A stretch of DNA of 54,642 nucleotides from Flavobacteriales bacterium (GTDB lineage Bacteria; Bacteroidota; Bacteroidia; Flavobacteriales_D; Sanyastnellaceae): positions 1 to 54,642 of the forward strand of contig JAKMCX010000045.1 in the NCBI GenBank assembly GCA_022428285.1, read 5' to 3'. A program made the translations under genes and the position numbers. A model generated the notes under the pieces. It saw nothing but the letters and a program-made list of their open reading frames with translations. It was not told the origin of the DNA and ran no database searches. Below, piece after piece: positions 38,201-44,884 of this stretch (positions within the stretch are counted from its first letter, which is position 1; each line of letters starts with the position of its first letter).

Positions 38201-41200
38201 AGTTGCAAGCCTGAGGGTTGGTACATCCACCAAACAGGCAAGACCCGTCGTTGAAGTCGGCCGTGTTGTCATAGTTGGTCGCTTCTGAGTCCGTGCAACC
38301 TCCAAAGAGGCATCCACCGTCGTCCAACAGTGCGTCTGCATCGTAGTTGGCCGCTTGGTCGTCTGTACAACCGTAGCAATCAAATGTGCAGCTGTTGTCG
38401 TTTTCAGTGGCGGCTGGATTGAAGTTGCAGGCCGTAGAAAGGTTGCAGCCCAGCACCTCGTTGAGGTCGCAAATGCCATCGTTGTCTCCGTCGGAAATAC
38501 ATGAACCATCGCACTCGTATCCATAATCGGGATACGTACAGCTGCCGTTTTCGTCGGTCGCAGCGCTGTCAAAGTTGCATGCGGTCTCATCGGTACACCC
38601 TGGAACTTCGTCCTCGTCACACACCCCGTCGACATCGACATCATTCAAGCAAGCTCCGTCGCAATCAAAGTGCGAAGCGCCATAGAGGTCGGCTGGATAG
38701 AGGCAGTTGTCGTTGTCCGTATAAGCTGCGTCAGGATTGTAGTTACACGCATCCTCCAATTGGCAGCCGCACTGTGGCTCGCCCCAGCGCAAGGTCTGGA
38801 ATTGCATGTTGCTGCCATCTCCACCGGGGAAGACCTGCACGTAGAGTTGACCACTGAATACACCGTCGGTCGTGAATTGACCCACGAGTACACGGAGGTC
38901 GTCTCCTGCGATGCCGTTTGTGGAGCCGTTCAAGGCATACCATCCACCACCGTATTGACCGGAAAGCTCAATGTCCCCTCCATTCTCGAAGGCTGAGATC
39001 CAAGGCTCGCCCTCCACAACGGAGACCTCGCCCTCCCCTGCTGCGAGGTCGGCTGATGAAGTGAGTCCTACAGATACCCAGCTGTCATATTGTACAGATG
39101 GGAAGGCATCGATCACGGCCTGGTTGATGCCGTGGGCACTGGCTGAACCGAGCACGTCCTGATAGAAAGAGGTGCTGGAGCGCACAAAGGCCGGAGTGAG
39201 GGCGTTGCCTGTGACAGCGCTGAGGAAATCATCTGCGCTTTCGAGGGTGATGTACACCTGATAGGTGGTCATGCCATCGATGCCGTCTTGAATGGTGTCA
39301 ATGTCGAGGTTGTAGGGACCCGTTGCGGCATAGACGCCGTCGCAGGAGCAGTAATCGCAGCTGCCGTCGTCTGCCGTGGCCACATCGTTGTAGTTGCACG
39401 CAGAGGCATCCATACATCCGAGAACTTCCAGCACCGTGATGAGCTGTGTCGCTGTGGACGCATTGCCACAAGCATCTACCGCGGTAAAGGTCCGCGTGAT
39501 CAGCGCAAAGTCATTGGCGCTGCCATCGACTTCGTCGGCGTACAACACCGTCGTACCACTGCAGTTGTCTGCAGCTTCGGCCATGACAACCTCTACGTCG
39601 TCATACACCCCTACAGTTGCGTCAGTTGGTACGCTGGAGAAGACCGGCGCCACCGTGTCCACCACTGAAATGGTCTGGACATGTGTGCTGCTGTTGCCAC
39701 AAGGGTCGACAGCAACGAACGTGCGGTAGATGGTAGAAGAACCCAAGCATTCGCCATCCTCTGAAGAATCTGACTGGCTGGTACTTACACTGCCACAATC
39801 GTCGGCAGCAACAACGCTGGATGCAGGCACAGCTGCATCACATGCGATGGTCGTGTCAGACGGAACCTCCACAAAGGTGGGGGCGGCATTGTCTTCTACT
39901 GTGATGATTTGAATGTCTACAGCTTCGTTGCCACAAGCGTCAATCACGCGCCATGTGCGGGCAATTTGATCCCCGATGCAAGGTGACATGTTGTACATCC
40001 CCGCATCATTATAAGACACTGTATAGTCGTTGCAGTCTTGGACTGAAGTCACATCACCGGTACTTGCTGGTGACAGGTCGTCCCCGCAGAACACAGCAAT
40101 GTCTGCTGGCGCTTCAAATTCAGGAGCTTCAGTGTCTGTGACGGTGATGGTCCAAACATCAATGGTGCTGTTGCCCGTGAGGTCTGTCGCCGTGTAGGTG
40201 CGAACAATGGTGTCCAAACAACCGTCTCCTGATGTGGTTTCGGTCATGGTCACTGTCGCATCTGAGCATTCGTCGGTCGCGGTGACATCGGGCGAAGGCA
40301 GTGCATCGGAGCAGCTCACCGTAACGTCAGCTGGGAAGTCTACAAACGCAGGTGCGTCAGCATCGACGTTTGGACCGAAGGTCAAAGTGACCAAATCTCC
40401 CAAACCGTCTCCCAAACCATTGGGGAACACCTGCACCAAGAACTGACCGCTGAGGTCGCCATCGGTTGTCAACTGGGCCAGAAGGACCCTGTTGTCGTCA
40501 CCGGCAATGCCGTTGCTGTTGTTGCTTGTCACATACCAAGCACCTCCGAAGAAGCCATCAATGGCCAGGTTCTGCCCGCTTTCGAACTCGGCGGACCAGC
40601 TTTCTGCTTCTGCCATGCTGATCTCCGCTTCTCCAGCGCTCAGATCAGGAGCCTGCTCGGTACCAATGGTCACCCAGCTGTCAAATTCAAGCCCTGGATA
40701 GGCATCGAACAACAGTGGATTGACGCTGTTGGGGAATGCACCACCGAGCGGATCTTGATAGAAGCTGGTGGTGGTGTTGATGAGGGTGGGCACTTCAGAA
40801 TTTCCACTGACAGCGCTCACCACATCGGTAGCGTTTGGCGTGGTGACATAAAAGCGGTAAGTCGTCATGCCTGCGATACCGTCAAAGGAGACGATTTCTT
40901 GCTCGAGGCCATAGCCTTCCGTGTTGCTTCCGAGATCGGCACAGCAATAGTTGCAAGACCCATCTTCTTGGTCAGCAGCCGGTACAAAGTTGCACGCGGT
41001 GTTGTCGGTGCAGCCCAATACAGGACATGCACTGCAGCTGTTCCAGCAGACCGCATCCAATGATGCATTGGCCGTCACATCCAATACGCGGTTCACGAAC
41101 TCAGCAGGATCTGTTGTGCAGGCTTCACTGCCGTCAAACATCTCTTGAGCGGACCATCCATTGACGGTGAACTTGTATTCCTGCGCACCTTCTGTGAGGT

Positions 41201-43364
41201 TTACAGTGAAGGCCCAGATGCCATCTCCGTCGGCATCGTCCATGGCATTGCAATCGCCGCACCAGCCGTTGTATGTACCGTTGAGGTACACCACATCTGA
41301 AGGAGCCAAACCATACTGGTTCATGTCCACTTGGAAGGTGATGCTGTACTGGCAAGATGCGTCGTCAATCAATGCTGTAGCATCGTAGTTGACCGCCGAT
41401 TGGTCCATGCAACCGGGGAAATCAAGACAGGCTGAACAAGTGTTCCAACATACGGTGGAGAGGTCTTGTGGAGCGTCGACGATCAGGCTGCGGTTGGTAA
41501 AGCCATCCAAGGTGGATGTGCACGATTCACCTGGGGTGAATTCTTCCTGTTGTGACCACCCGTCGAGGGTGAACTTGTACTCGATGGTGTCCGCGGAAAT
41601 GTTCAAAGTCACCTCGTAGACATCGTCACCGATTGCGGTCAAGGGGTTGCAATCGCCGCACCAGTTGTTGAAGCTGCCGTTGACATTGACCACGCCAAAC
41701 GTGCCTTGGAAGTTGCCCATGTCCACACGGAAGGTCACTGCAAACTGGCAAAGACCGTTGTCAATGTTGGCCAAAGCGTTGTAGTTCGATGCAGTGCTGT
41801 CCATGCATCCTGCGATGTCATCGACACACTCTGTGCAGCTGTTGTAGCACACCAATGGCATGACAATGGGTTGATCCACAATGGTGACACCACGGTTGGC
41901 AAATCCATCTTCGGTATTGAAATCGCAGGCTGAACCGGGGACCAGCTCTTCTTGGGCAGACCATCCGTTGATGGTGAACTTGTACTCTATTGAGCCAGGA
42001 GCCAGAGGCAAGGTTACCGTCCAAACGCCATCTCCATCTTCATCGGAGAGGGGGTTGCATGTGCCACACCATTCGTTGAATGTTCCGTTGACATAAACCA
42101 CATCTCCGGCTTGGAGGCCAGCCTGTTCCATGTCCACTTGCAAAGTCAGGTTGTACATGCAAGATCCATTGTCGGTCGTGGCTGTGGCGCTGTAATTCAC
42201 AGCATCATCGTCCGTGCAACCCAATGCAGCCTCGGCCTGCTCTGCGCAAGTCAGGCAGCTGCCATAGGTGTCGGAGGTTGTCGTGCCTGCCGCGGTCAGG
42301 CGGTTGGCGTAGCTGGACGCGTCGGTTACGGCTGCGCAAGCACTCCCTGCTTGGGCGTCGTCGACGAGGTTCTCTTGGGTGGCCCAGTTGTCCAACATGT
42401 ACTTGTACTCCACATCACCTGCAGGAATGCAAACGGAAACGCTGTACGTGCCATCTCCGTCTTCATCGGTCAAGGTGTTGTAAGCTTCTGCGCCGCACCA
42501 ACCGCACCATGGACCTGTCACATGCACCGTGGAGAAAGCCTCTCCGCTGCATGACATGTCCACGTTGAACTCCGTCTCTGTGGTCAAGCAATCGCCGTTG
42601 CAGTCGAAGTTGACTGCTGCAAATTGACAAGAACCATCATCAGAGGTGGCTGTATCGTTGTAGTTGCAGGCATTGCTGTCCATGCAACCCGCAACTCCGC
42701 AGGAGACCTGGCTGAATGTGAAGTTGCTCTCAATGAGTTGAGACTGCTCTCCGTTTGGAAAGACCTGGATGTAAAGCTGTCCGCTGATCTCTCCGTCTGT
42801 GGTGAGCTGCGCGAGCAGGACTTTCTGATCGTCTCCAGAGATCCCGTTGACACTGCTGGGAAGAATGTACCAGCCCCCGCCGATGGGCGAGCTGATGTCC
42901 ACTCCTCCTCCTGCGCCGAATCCCACCTCCCAAGAGGTGACGTTGGGGTCGACCAAAACAGAAATGTCCGTTTGTCCAGCGGACAAATCGGGCTGCTGGT
43001 CGATTCCAATGGTGACCCAACTGTCATATGCGGCATCCGGGAAGGGGCCGTAATACAACGGGTTGATGGACGCCGCCGTCGTTCCTCCGAGTGGGTCCTG
43101 ATAAAAGGACGTCGTCGTGTTGAGGTACAGCGGATTGACGCCGTCGCCAATGCAGGCTGAAACAAAGTCTGTTGTGCCCGGGGTGGACATGTATACACGG
43201 TATGTTGTCAATCCGCCAAGAACATCCGTTGCGTGGGTTTCCACGGACAGTTGGAAGCCTGAAACGTCGTCAGAGACATCGAAACAAGCATTCTGGGCGG
43301 TTGTCGTGCCAAAAAAGGCGACGAGCAAACAAGTAAGGGAGTACAGTTGAAAGCGCATGTTCAT
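32121..43364 (-). CDS. Giant (3747-residue) secreted mosaic protein: repeated modules, HYR domains, Cys repeats and a half-dockerin end
   Basis: The largest gene here (11.2 kb). A signal peptide (FQLYSLTCLLVAFFGTTTAQ) is followed, in order, by an unnamed TTYR/FYQD module (about 25-220), four carbohydrate-binding-like modules (265-778), a second TTYR module (810-996), four HYR-like Ig domains (998-1310), a third TTYR module (1345-1530), a dense array of GCTD Cys repeats with Ca-binding CDGxC...DxDxDGxCDxxE linkers (1530-2213), a fourth TTYR module (2221-2405), eight HYR-like domains (2443-3221, one with a ~135-residue insert), a fifth TTYR module (3305-3490), more Cys repeats (3493-3716) and a half-dockerin (3717-3747). 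No T9SS type A or B sorting domain is visible. It is probably a surface adhesin or glycan-binding scaffold; no catalytic motif was seen. The frame is intact throughout. Confidence 0.9.
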   Translation of the reverse strand: MNMRFQLYSLTCLLVAFFGTTTAQNACFDVSDDVSGFQLSVETHATDVLGGLTTYRVYMSTPGTTDFVSACIGDGVNPLYLNTTTSFYQDPLGGTTAASINPLYYGPFPDAAYDSWVTIGIDQQPDLSAGQTDISVLVDPNVTSWEVGFGAGGGVDISSPIGGGWYILPSSVNGISGDDQKVLLAQLTTDGEISGQLYIQVFPNGEQSQLIESNFTFSQVSCGVAGCMDSNACNYNDTATSDDGSCQFAAVNFDCNGDCLTTETEFNVDMSCSGEAFSTVHVTGPWCGWCGAEAYNTLTDEDGDGTYSVSVCIPAGDVEYKYMLDNWATQENLVDDAQAGSACAAVTDASSYANRLTAAGTTTSDTYGSCLTCAEQAEAALGCTDDDAVNYSATATTDNGSCMYNLTLQVDMEQAGLQAGDVVYVNGTFNEWCGTCNPLSDEDGDGVWTVTLPLAPGSIEYKFTINGWSAQEELVPGSACDFNTEDGFANRGVTIVDQPIVMPLVCYNSCTECVDDIAGCMDSTASNYNALANIDNGLCQFAVTFRVDMGNFQGTFGVVNVNGSFNNWCGDCNPLTAIGDDVYEVTLNISADTIEYKFTLDGWSQQEEFTPGESCTSTLDGFTNRSLIVDAPQDLSTVCWNTCSACLDFPGCMDQSAVNYDATALIDDASCQYSITFQVDMNQYGLAPSDVVYLNGTYNGWCGDCNAMDDADGDGIWAFTVNLTEGAQEYKFTVNGWSAQEMFDGSEACTTDPAEFVNRVLDVTANASLDAVCWNSCSACPVLGCTDNTACNFVPAADQEDGSCNYCCADLGSNTEGYGLEQEIVSFDGIAGMTTYRFYVTTPNATDVVSAVSGNSEVPTLINTTTSFYQDPLGGAFPNSVNPLLFDAYPGLEFDSWVTIGTEQAPDLSAGEAEISMAEAESWSAEFESGQNLAIDGFFGGAWYVTSNNSNGIAGDDNRVLLAQLTTDGDLSGQFLVQVFPNGLGDGLGDLVTLTFGPNVDADAPAFVDFPADVTVSCSDALPSPDVTATDECSDATVTMTETTSGDGCLDTIVRTYTATDLTGNSTIDVWTITVTDTEAPEFEAPADIAVFCGDDLSPASTGDVTSVQDCNDYTVSYNDAGMYNMSPCIGDQIARTWRVIDACGNEAVDIQIITVEDNAAPTFVEVPSDTTIACDAAVPASSVVAADDCGSVSTSQSDSSEDGECLGSSTIYRTFVAVDPCGNSSTHVQTISVVDTVAPVFSSVPTDATVGVYDDVEVVMAEAADNCSGTTVLYADEVDGSANDFALITRTFTAVDACGNASTATQLITVLEVLGCMDASACNYNDVATADDGSCDYCSCDGVYAATGPYNLDIDTIQDGIDGMTTYQVYITLESADDFLSAVTGNALTPAFVRSSTSFYQDVLGSASAHGINQAVIDAFPSVQYDSWVSVGLTSSADLAAGEGEVSVVEGEPWISAFENGGDIELSGQYGGGWYALNGSTNGIAGDDLRVLVGQFTTDGVFSGQLYVQVFPGGDGSNMQFQTLRWGEPQCGCQLEDACNYNPDAAYTDNDNCLYPADLYGASHFDCDGACLNDVDVDGVCDEDEVPGCTDETACNFDSAATDENGSCTYPDYGYECDGSCISDGDNDGICDLNEVLGCNLSTACNFNPAATENDNSCTFDCYGCTDDQAANYDADALLDDGGCLFGGCTDSEATNYDNTADFNDGSCLFGGCTNPQACNFTAGANLDDGSCDLTSCAGCTNDLACNYDDTATLNDGSCEFFSCRGCTAEGAFNYDSTATVDDGSCLFGGCTDETASNYDATADFGDGTCEYPGCTDATACNFDLDANVSDNSCEFESCAGCMITFACNYDPTATIQLDSACDFYACCGDPAADNYEAGVADFLTYGCSYGGSAPVVEATGCELPFACNFGDSENPCEFSSCAGCTEELACNYDAAATIPVTCLYADDIYGVDYVDCDGNCLNDINTNGLCDEVEVSGCTNPEACNYDDDASFDDGSCDTTSCAGCTDSAACNYDASATQNDGSCDYVSCFGCTDATACNYDASATSSDGSCTYPPAANLDCNGDCINDGNSNSICDEDETLGCTDLNACNFDADATFDDSSCEYTTCTGCTNASACNYDSSASINDGSCEFTSCLGCTDATACNYDNAATSDDGSCTFPAPEYDCEGNCLVDSDGDGICDAFDGNFSGCMDPLACNYAPLADEDDGSCDFCSCSGFTTDLAGYGVEIEEYATNAIAGYTTYRVYITTPNATDKVSAVTGQTNNPTYIETTGDFYQHPNGGVFPNGINPILYSFVPEIEFDSWFTIGIDAAPVSANGEGNIQGLPEPEAWSSVFESGSGFTIDDIIGSGWFVNPDVSNGTAGDDNKVLLAQLTTNGDLSGQFYVQVFPEGSNLNQERVTLTFGGSQCGCTDAAACNYAASAIIDDGSCYYPEFGYGCDDACLFDSEAPVFTEFPEDMNVSCSADISVVMPSATDNCDQDLTFSYNDEVVAGPCGETYDIIRTYIATDDFGQADTVSHVIHVVDEQAPVFTNVPADATVECGDPIPSVQPVAVDNCNGVTITYTDEMTSTGCGNSGSLLRTWSAEDACGNISTATTVYTIVDTTDPVIADVPADVTIGCEEDYDFPMPTASDACGSVDLTEEMTVVEGACANSYTLIRTFTAIDACGNFSQEVQSISVQDDDAPVFAGLPADATLECGAGLPSAAVTADDACAGAIEVSFTDVEVTLDDCQYQVIRTFSATDSCGNTATHDWTLTFEDTTAPTFTAPADVALDCSVDPVPANAGELSDVADGCDAAPAVSYSDVVTDGTFSLEGMTADFRVEMRLDNLASFPRVLEATGVSIGAGMELTVANETSNPLNLRGALEVDVTGNQIALSVTDVIGSESYDYIEVRLSNVSGAGIVAANIDMGTLLADAASADWTVTTLSDEIVLVLDEAAGSTMEILDGGTASLAALNPLNCLTNNIITRTWTVTDACGNSTSEVQNITLQDMTAPEFDFTPADQTLDCAAEYTLEMATATDACTGVVVTYTDNETSPCDGSRVIERTFTATDGCGNATTHVQTISYLDSTAPTFTVTPEDLSLECSESLPSTTAEATDDCGSVSVTFSDETIAGDCTGHYTVLRTFTAEDGCGNSSTHVQSISFNDTTAPVVISSPADTAYQVSAGETFPVEYPVAEDACSEVSMSFVDVCSEQAVGGYSAVRTFTIIDDCGNETTVTQLVTVTFILGCDDPAATNYDPQAAAGDGSCIYAGCTNPEALNFNPLADEDDGSCVVATIPGCTDATACNYLLVANVDDGSCDYCSCLNAPVIDGYSVNLETVAVDGVPGMTTYRLYVTMVNPTDVLSSVVGEDGIETYINTSSTFYQDPFGGALGQNTNPFLYGISPQLEYDSYVTIGLEESPNTADGEIEVTAIESEESNWLAPFEAGGNIAIDGMFGGAWFTLNGATNAVAGDDLKVLLGQFTTNGSISGQISLQIFPEGNGDNDLIITFPIGNSSCGCTDATACNFSEGATNDDGSCEYTGVYDCDGSTCMNDADEDGICDEFEVAGCTDSSALNYMPGASDDDGSCLFLGCMDAEADNYDSNANVEGECSYPMEGCTDAAAVNYDATALEDDGSCLFLGCMDPDAENYDANANVSGFCSYPVEGCTDSAAANYSDTAVTDDGSCLYPGCTDPSALNYDPTANFDSGCILPLEGCTDSQAENYNPLANTNDGSCEYTPPCPGDLNGDGTININDLLDFFQIYGSDCAE
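32217..32885 (-). repeat. C-terminal GCTD-type Cys repeats of the giant protein
   Basis: Eight coding repeats of about 21 residues with the pattern G-C-(T/M)-D-x3-A-x-N-(Y/F)-x5-A-x3-D-G-S-C. Alternate copies are shortened (e.g. GCMDAEADNYDSNANVEGEC), giving a long/short alternation. Confidence 0.85.
32895..33450 (-). repeat. TTYR/FYQD module copy 5
   Basis: About 186 residues with MTTYRLYVTM, STFYQDPFGGA, EYDSYVTIGLE, FGGAWFTLNGATNAVAGDDL and VLLGQFTTNGSISGQ. Boundaries are approximate. Confidence 0.7.
33700..36035 (-). repeat. Second HYR-like domain array (eight domains)
   Basis: Domains of about 80 residues each begin with APVFTNVPADATVEC-like strands and contain AxDxC, a RT(F/W)xAxDxCGN centre and a VxDTxAP end. 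Eight starts are seen. The fifth holds an extra segment (about 34500-34945). Confidence 0.8.
36150..36700 (-). repeat. TTYR/FYQD module copy 4
   Basis: Core marks are YTTYRVYITTPNATDKVSAV, DFYQHPNGGVF, EFDSWFTIGID, GSGWFVNPDVSNGTAGDDNK and LLAQLTTNGDLSGQFYVQVF. Boundaries are approximate. Confidence 0.7.
36725..38775 (-). repeat. Main GCTD-type Cys repeat array (about 21 copies)
   Basis: Roughly 21 copies of a ~21-residue Cys repeat, some degenerate (CCGDPAADNYEAGVADF, GCELPFACNFGDSENPC). They are broken by five Ca-binding linkers of the type CDGxCLNDxDxDGxCDExE. At DNA level phrases such as GTAGTTGCAGGCCGTGGCATC recur nearly unchanged between copies, so the array looks like a product of repeat duplication. 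Confidence 0.85.
38775..39330 (-). repeat. TTYR/FYQD module copy 3
   Basis: Marks are MTTYQVYITLESADDFLSAV, TSFYQDVLGSA, QYDSWVSVGL, YGGGWYALNGSTNGIAGDDL and GQFTTDGVFSGQLYVQVFPG. It is the most divergent copy at the FYQD site. Boundaries are approximate. Confidence 0.7.
39435..40370 (-). repeat. First HYR-like domain array (four domains)
   Basis: Four Ig-like HYR domains start at APAFVDFPADV, APEFEAPADIA, APTFVEVPSDT and APVFSSVPTDA, with the usual DACGN or DPCGN centres. The first reads DLTGN at this place. Confidence 0.8.
40375..40935 (-). repeat. TTYR/FYQD module copy 2
   Basis: Marks are MTTYRFYVTTPNATDVVSAV, TSFYQDPLGGAF, EFDSWVTIGTE, FGGAWYVTSNNSNGIAGDDN and VLLAQLTTDGDLSGQFLVQV. Boundaries are approximate. 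Confidence 0.7.
41025..42570 (-). repeat. Four carbohydrate-binding-like modules in the giant protein
   Basis: Copies start near 42570, 42150, 41740 and 41343. Each has a VDM start, a WCGxC loop, a DGDG(T/V/I)(Y/W) or DDVY strand, EYK(Y/F), W-(S/A)-x-Q-E, and an NR near the end; the last three close with a CWN or CYN CxxC segment. They match the modules of the 194-1948 protein but have an added Cys pair at the W loop (NGTFNEWCGTC versus GNFQGWDPAG). Each is followed by one GCTD repeat. Confidence 0.8.
42705..43290 (-). repeat. TTYR/FYQD module copy 1
   Basis: This is the first mature domain of the giant protein: LTTYRVYMSTPGTTDFVSAC, TSFYQDPLGGTT, AYDSWVTIGID, GGGWYILPSSVNGISGDDQK and LLAQLTTDGEISGQLYIQVF. 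Boundaries are approximate. Confidence 0.7.
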
Positions 43365-43489
43365 GCAGTTAAGCCCCCTAAATTACATCATTTCGTCGAT
43401 ACTTTACGCTGTTTATCGAAATATTTTTGTGATTAGTCGAATATTTAGGCCTGATACACTGCCCCATCTAAGAGACCCATGTGGGTCGC

Positions 43490-43497
43490 TACCTTTG
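43490..43497 (+). promoter_or_regulatory. -7 box of the ffh promoter
   Basis: TACCTTTG is a perfect TANNTTTG element ending eight bases before the ffh ATG at 43506, implying a very short leader. No clear -33 TTG at the normal spacing. Confidence 0.45.
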
Positions 43498-43505
43498 TTG
43501 CATCC

Positions 43506-44861
43506 ATGTTTGAGAACCTGAGCGACCGCTTCGAAAAAGCCTTTCAACGCATCCGCGGAGAGGCCACCATCTCTGAAGCCAATATTGGCGAGACCGCCAA
43601 AGAAATCAGGCGTGCCCTGGTAGATGCCGATGTCAATTACACTGTAGCCAAACGCTTTGCGAACCGGGTCAAGGAGAAAGCCCTCGGTCAAGAAGTTCTC
43701 ACTGCGGTCAAGCCCGGTCAGCTCCTGGTCAAAATCACCCAGGAAGAGTTGGCCGATTTCATGGGAAGCTCTCATTCGGAGCTGAACATCAAAGGCAAAC
43801 CCGCCGTCATTTTGATGAGTGGACTGCAAGGTTCAGGTAAAACAACGCACACCGCGAAGCTGGCCCTCCACCTCCGCACCAAAATGGGCAAACGCCCGTT
43901 GCTCGTGGCCTGTGACGTATACAGGCCCGCTGCCATTGACCAACTCGAGGTCATGGCAAAAAGGGTCGGTGCCGATGTATTCACCCAGCGCGATCAAAAA
44001 GACCCCGTCGAAATCGCCCATGCCGCCATGCGCCATGCCCGGAGCCACGGCAACGATGTGGTCATTGTGGATACCGCCGGACGACTGGCCGTCGATGAGA
44101 ACATGATGGACGAAATCGCCCGCATCAAAGCGGCGGTAACCCCTTCAGAAACCCTCTTTGTGGTCGATGCCATGACCGGTCAAGACGCGGTCAAAACGGC
44201 CCAAGCGTTCCACGACCGCATTGCATTCGACGGTGTCATCCTCACAAAGATGGATGGCGATACCCGAGGCGGTGCCGCCCTGTCTATCCGCGAGGAAACA
44301 GGCAAGCCGGTGAAGTTCATCGGCACAGGAGAAAAGCCGGAGGCCCTCGAAGCATTCCACCCTGACAGAATGGCCCAGCGCATCCTCGGAATGGGCGACG
44401 TCGTGACCCTGGTGGAGAAGGCTCAGGAGCAATTCGATCAAGAGAGCGCGAAGAAGCTTCAGAAGAAGATCCGCAAAAACAACTTTGATTTTGAGGACTT
44501 CCTAGAACAGGTCCAGCAGGTCAAGAAAATGGGCAACGTCAAAGACTTGCTCGCCATGGTTCCCGGCATGGGAAAGGCTTTGCGCGATGTGGACATCGAT
44601 GACGACGCCTTCAAGCACATCGAAGCCATCATCCGCTCGATGACCCCCGATGAGCGCAAAAATCCCGACGTCCTCAATGGCAGCCGCAAGGGCCGCATTG
44701 CAAAAGGAAGCGGCACGAGTGTGCAGGAAGTCAACCAGTTGATCAAGCAATTCGGCGAGATGAAGAAAATGATGAAAGCCATGAGTGGTGGAAGCCGCCG
44801 CGGACTTTCTGGCATGATGTCAAGATCCGGTGCGCAGGGTGGAATGCGCATGCCGCGATGA
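43506..44861 (+). CDS. ffh: Signal recognition particle protein Ffh
   Basis: 451 residues from the ATG at 43506 (an in-frame upstream codon at 43479 lies before the -7 box). It has an N domain (FENLSDRFEKAFQRIRGEAT). The G domain follows, with the P-loop GLQGSGKTT, the DVYRPAAIDQL insertion-box region, DTAGRL and TKMDGDTRGG. The Met-rich M domain ends the protein (EMKKMMKAM...GMMSRSGAQGGMRM) and binds signal sequences and 4.5S RNA. It targets membrane proteins to FtsY and SecYEG. The stop overlaps an ATG (ATGA), the alternative start of folD, and the ffh-folD order suggests one operon. Confidence 0.97.
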   Translation: MFENLSDRFEKAFQRIRGEATISEANIGETAKEIRRALVDADVNYTVAKRFANRVKEKALGQEVLTAVKPGQLLVKITQEELADFMGSSHSELNIKGKPAVILMSGLQGSGKTTHTAKLALHLRTKMGKRPLLVACDVYRPAAIDQLEVMAKRVGADVFTQRDQKDPVEIAHAAMRHARSHGNDVVIVDTAGRLAVDENMMDEIARIKAAVTPSETLFVVDAMTGQDAVKTAQAFHDRIAFDGVILTKMDGDTRGGAALSIREETGKPVKFIGTGEKPEALEAFHPDRMAQRILGMGDVVTLVEKAQEQFDQESAKKLQKKIRKNNFDFEDFLEQVQQVKKMGNVKDLLAMVPGMGKALRDVDIDDDAFKHIEAIIRSMTPDERKNPDVLNGSRKGRIAKGSGTSVQEVNQLIKQFGEMKKMMKAMSGGSRRGLSGMMSRSGAQGGMRMPR

Positions 44862-44884
44862 TCACCACCCCGCCATCTGAACCC

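Noticed and set aside
36725-38775. Regular repeats resembling a CRISPR array
   Set aside because: The repeats are in frame, encode Cys-rich units in an uninterrupted gene and vary in sequence; there are no constant repeats with unique spacers and no cas genes.
32121-43364. A T9SS sorting domain in the giant protein
   Set aside because: I looked for the type A (PNP...GxY) and type B endings; the last 100 residues are only Cys repeats and the half-dockerin.
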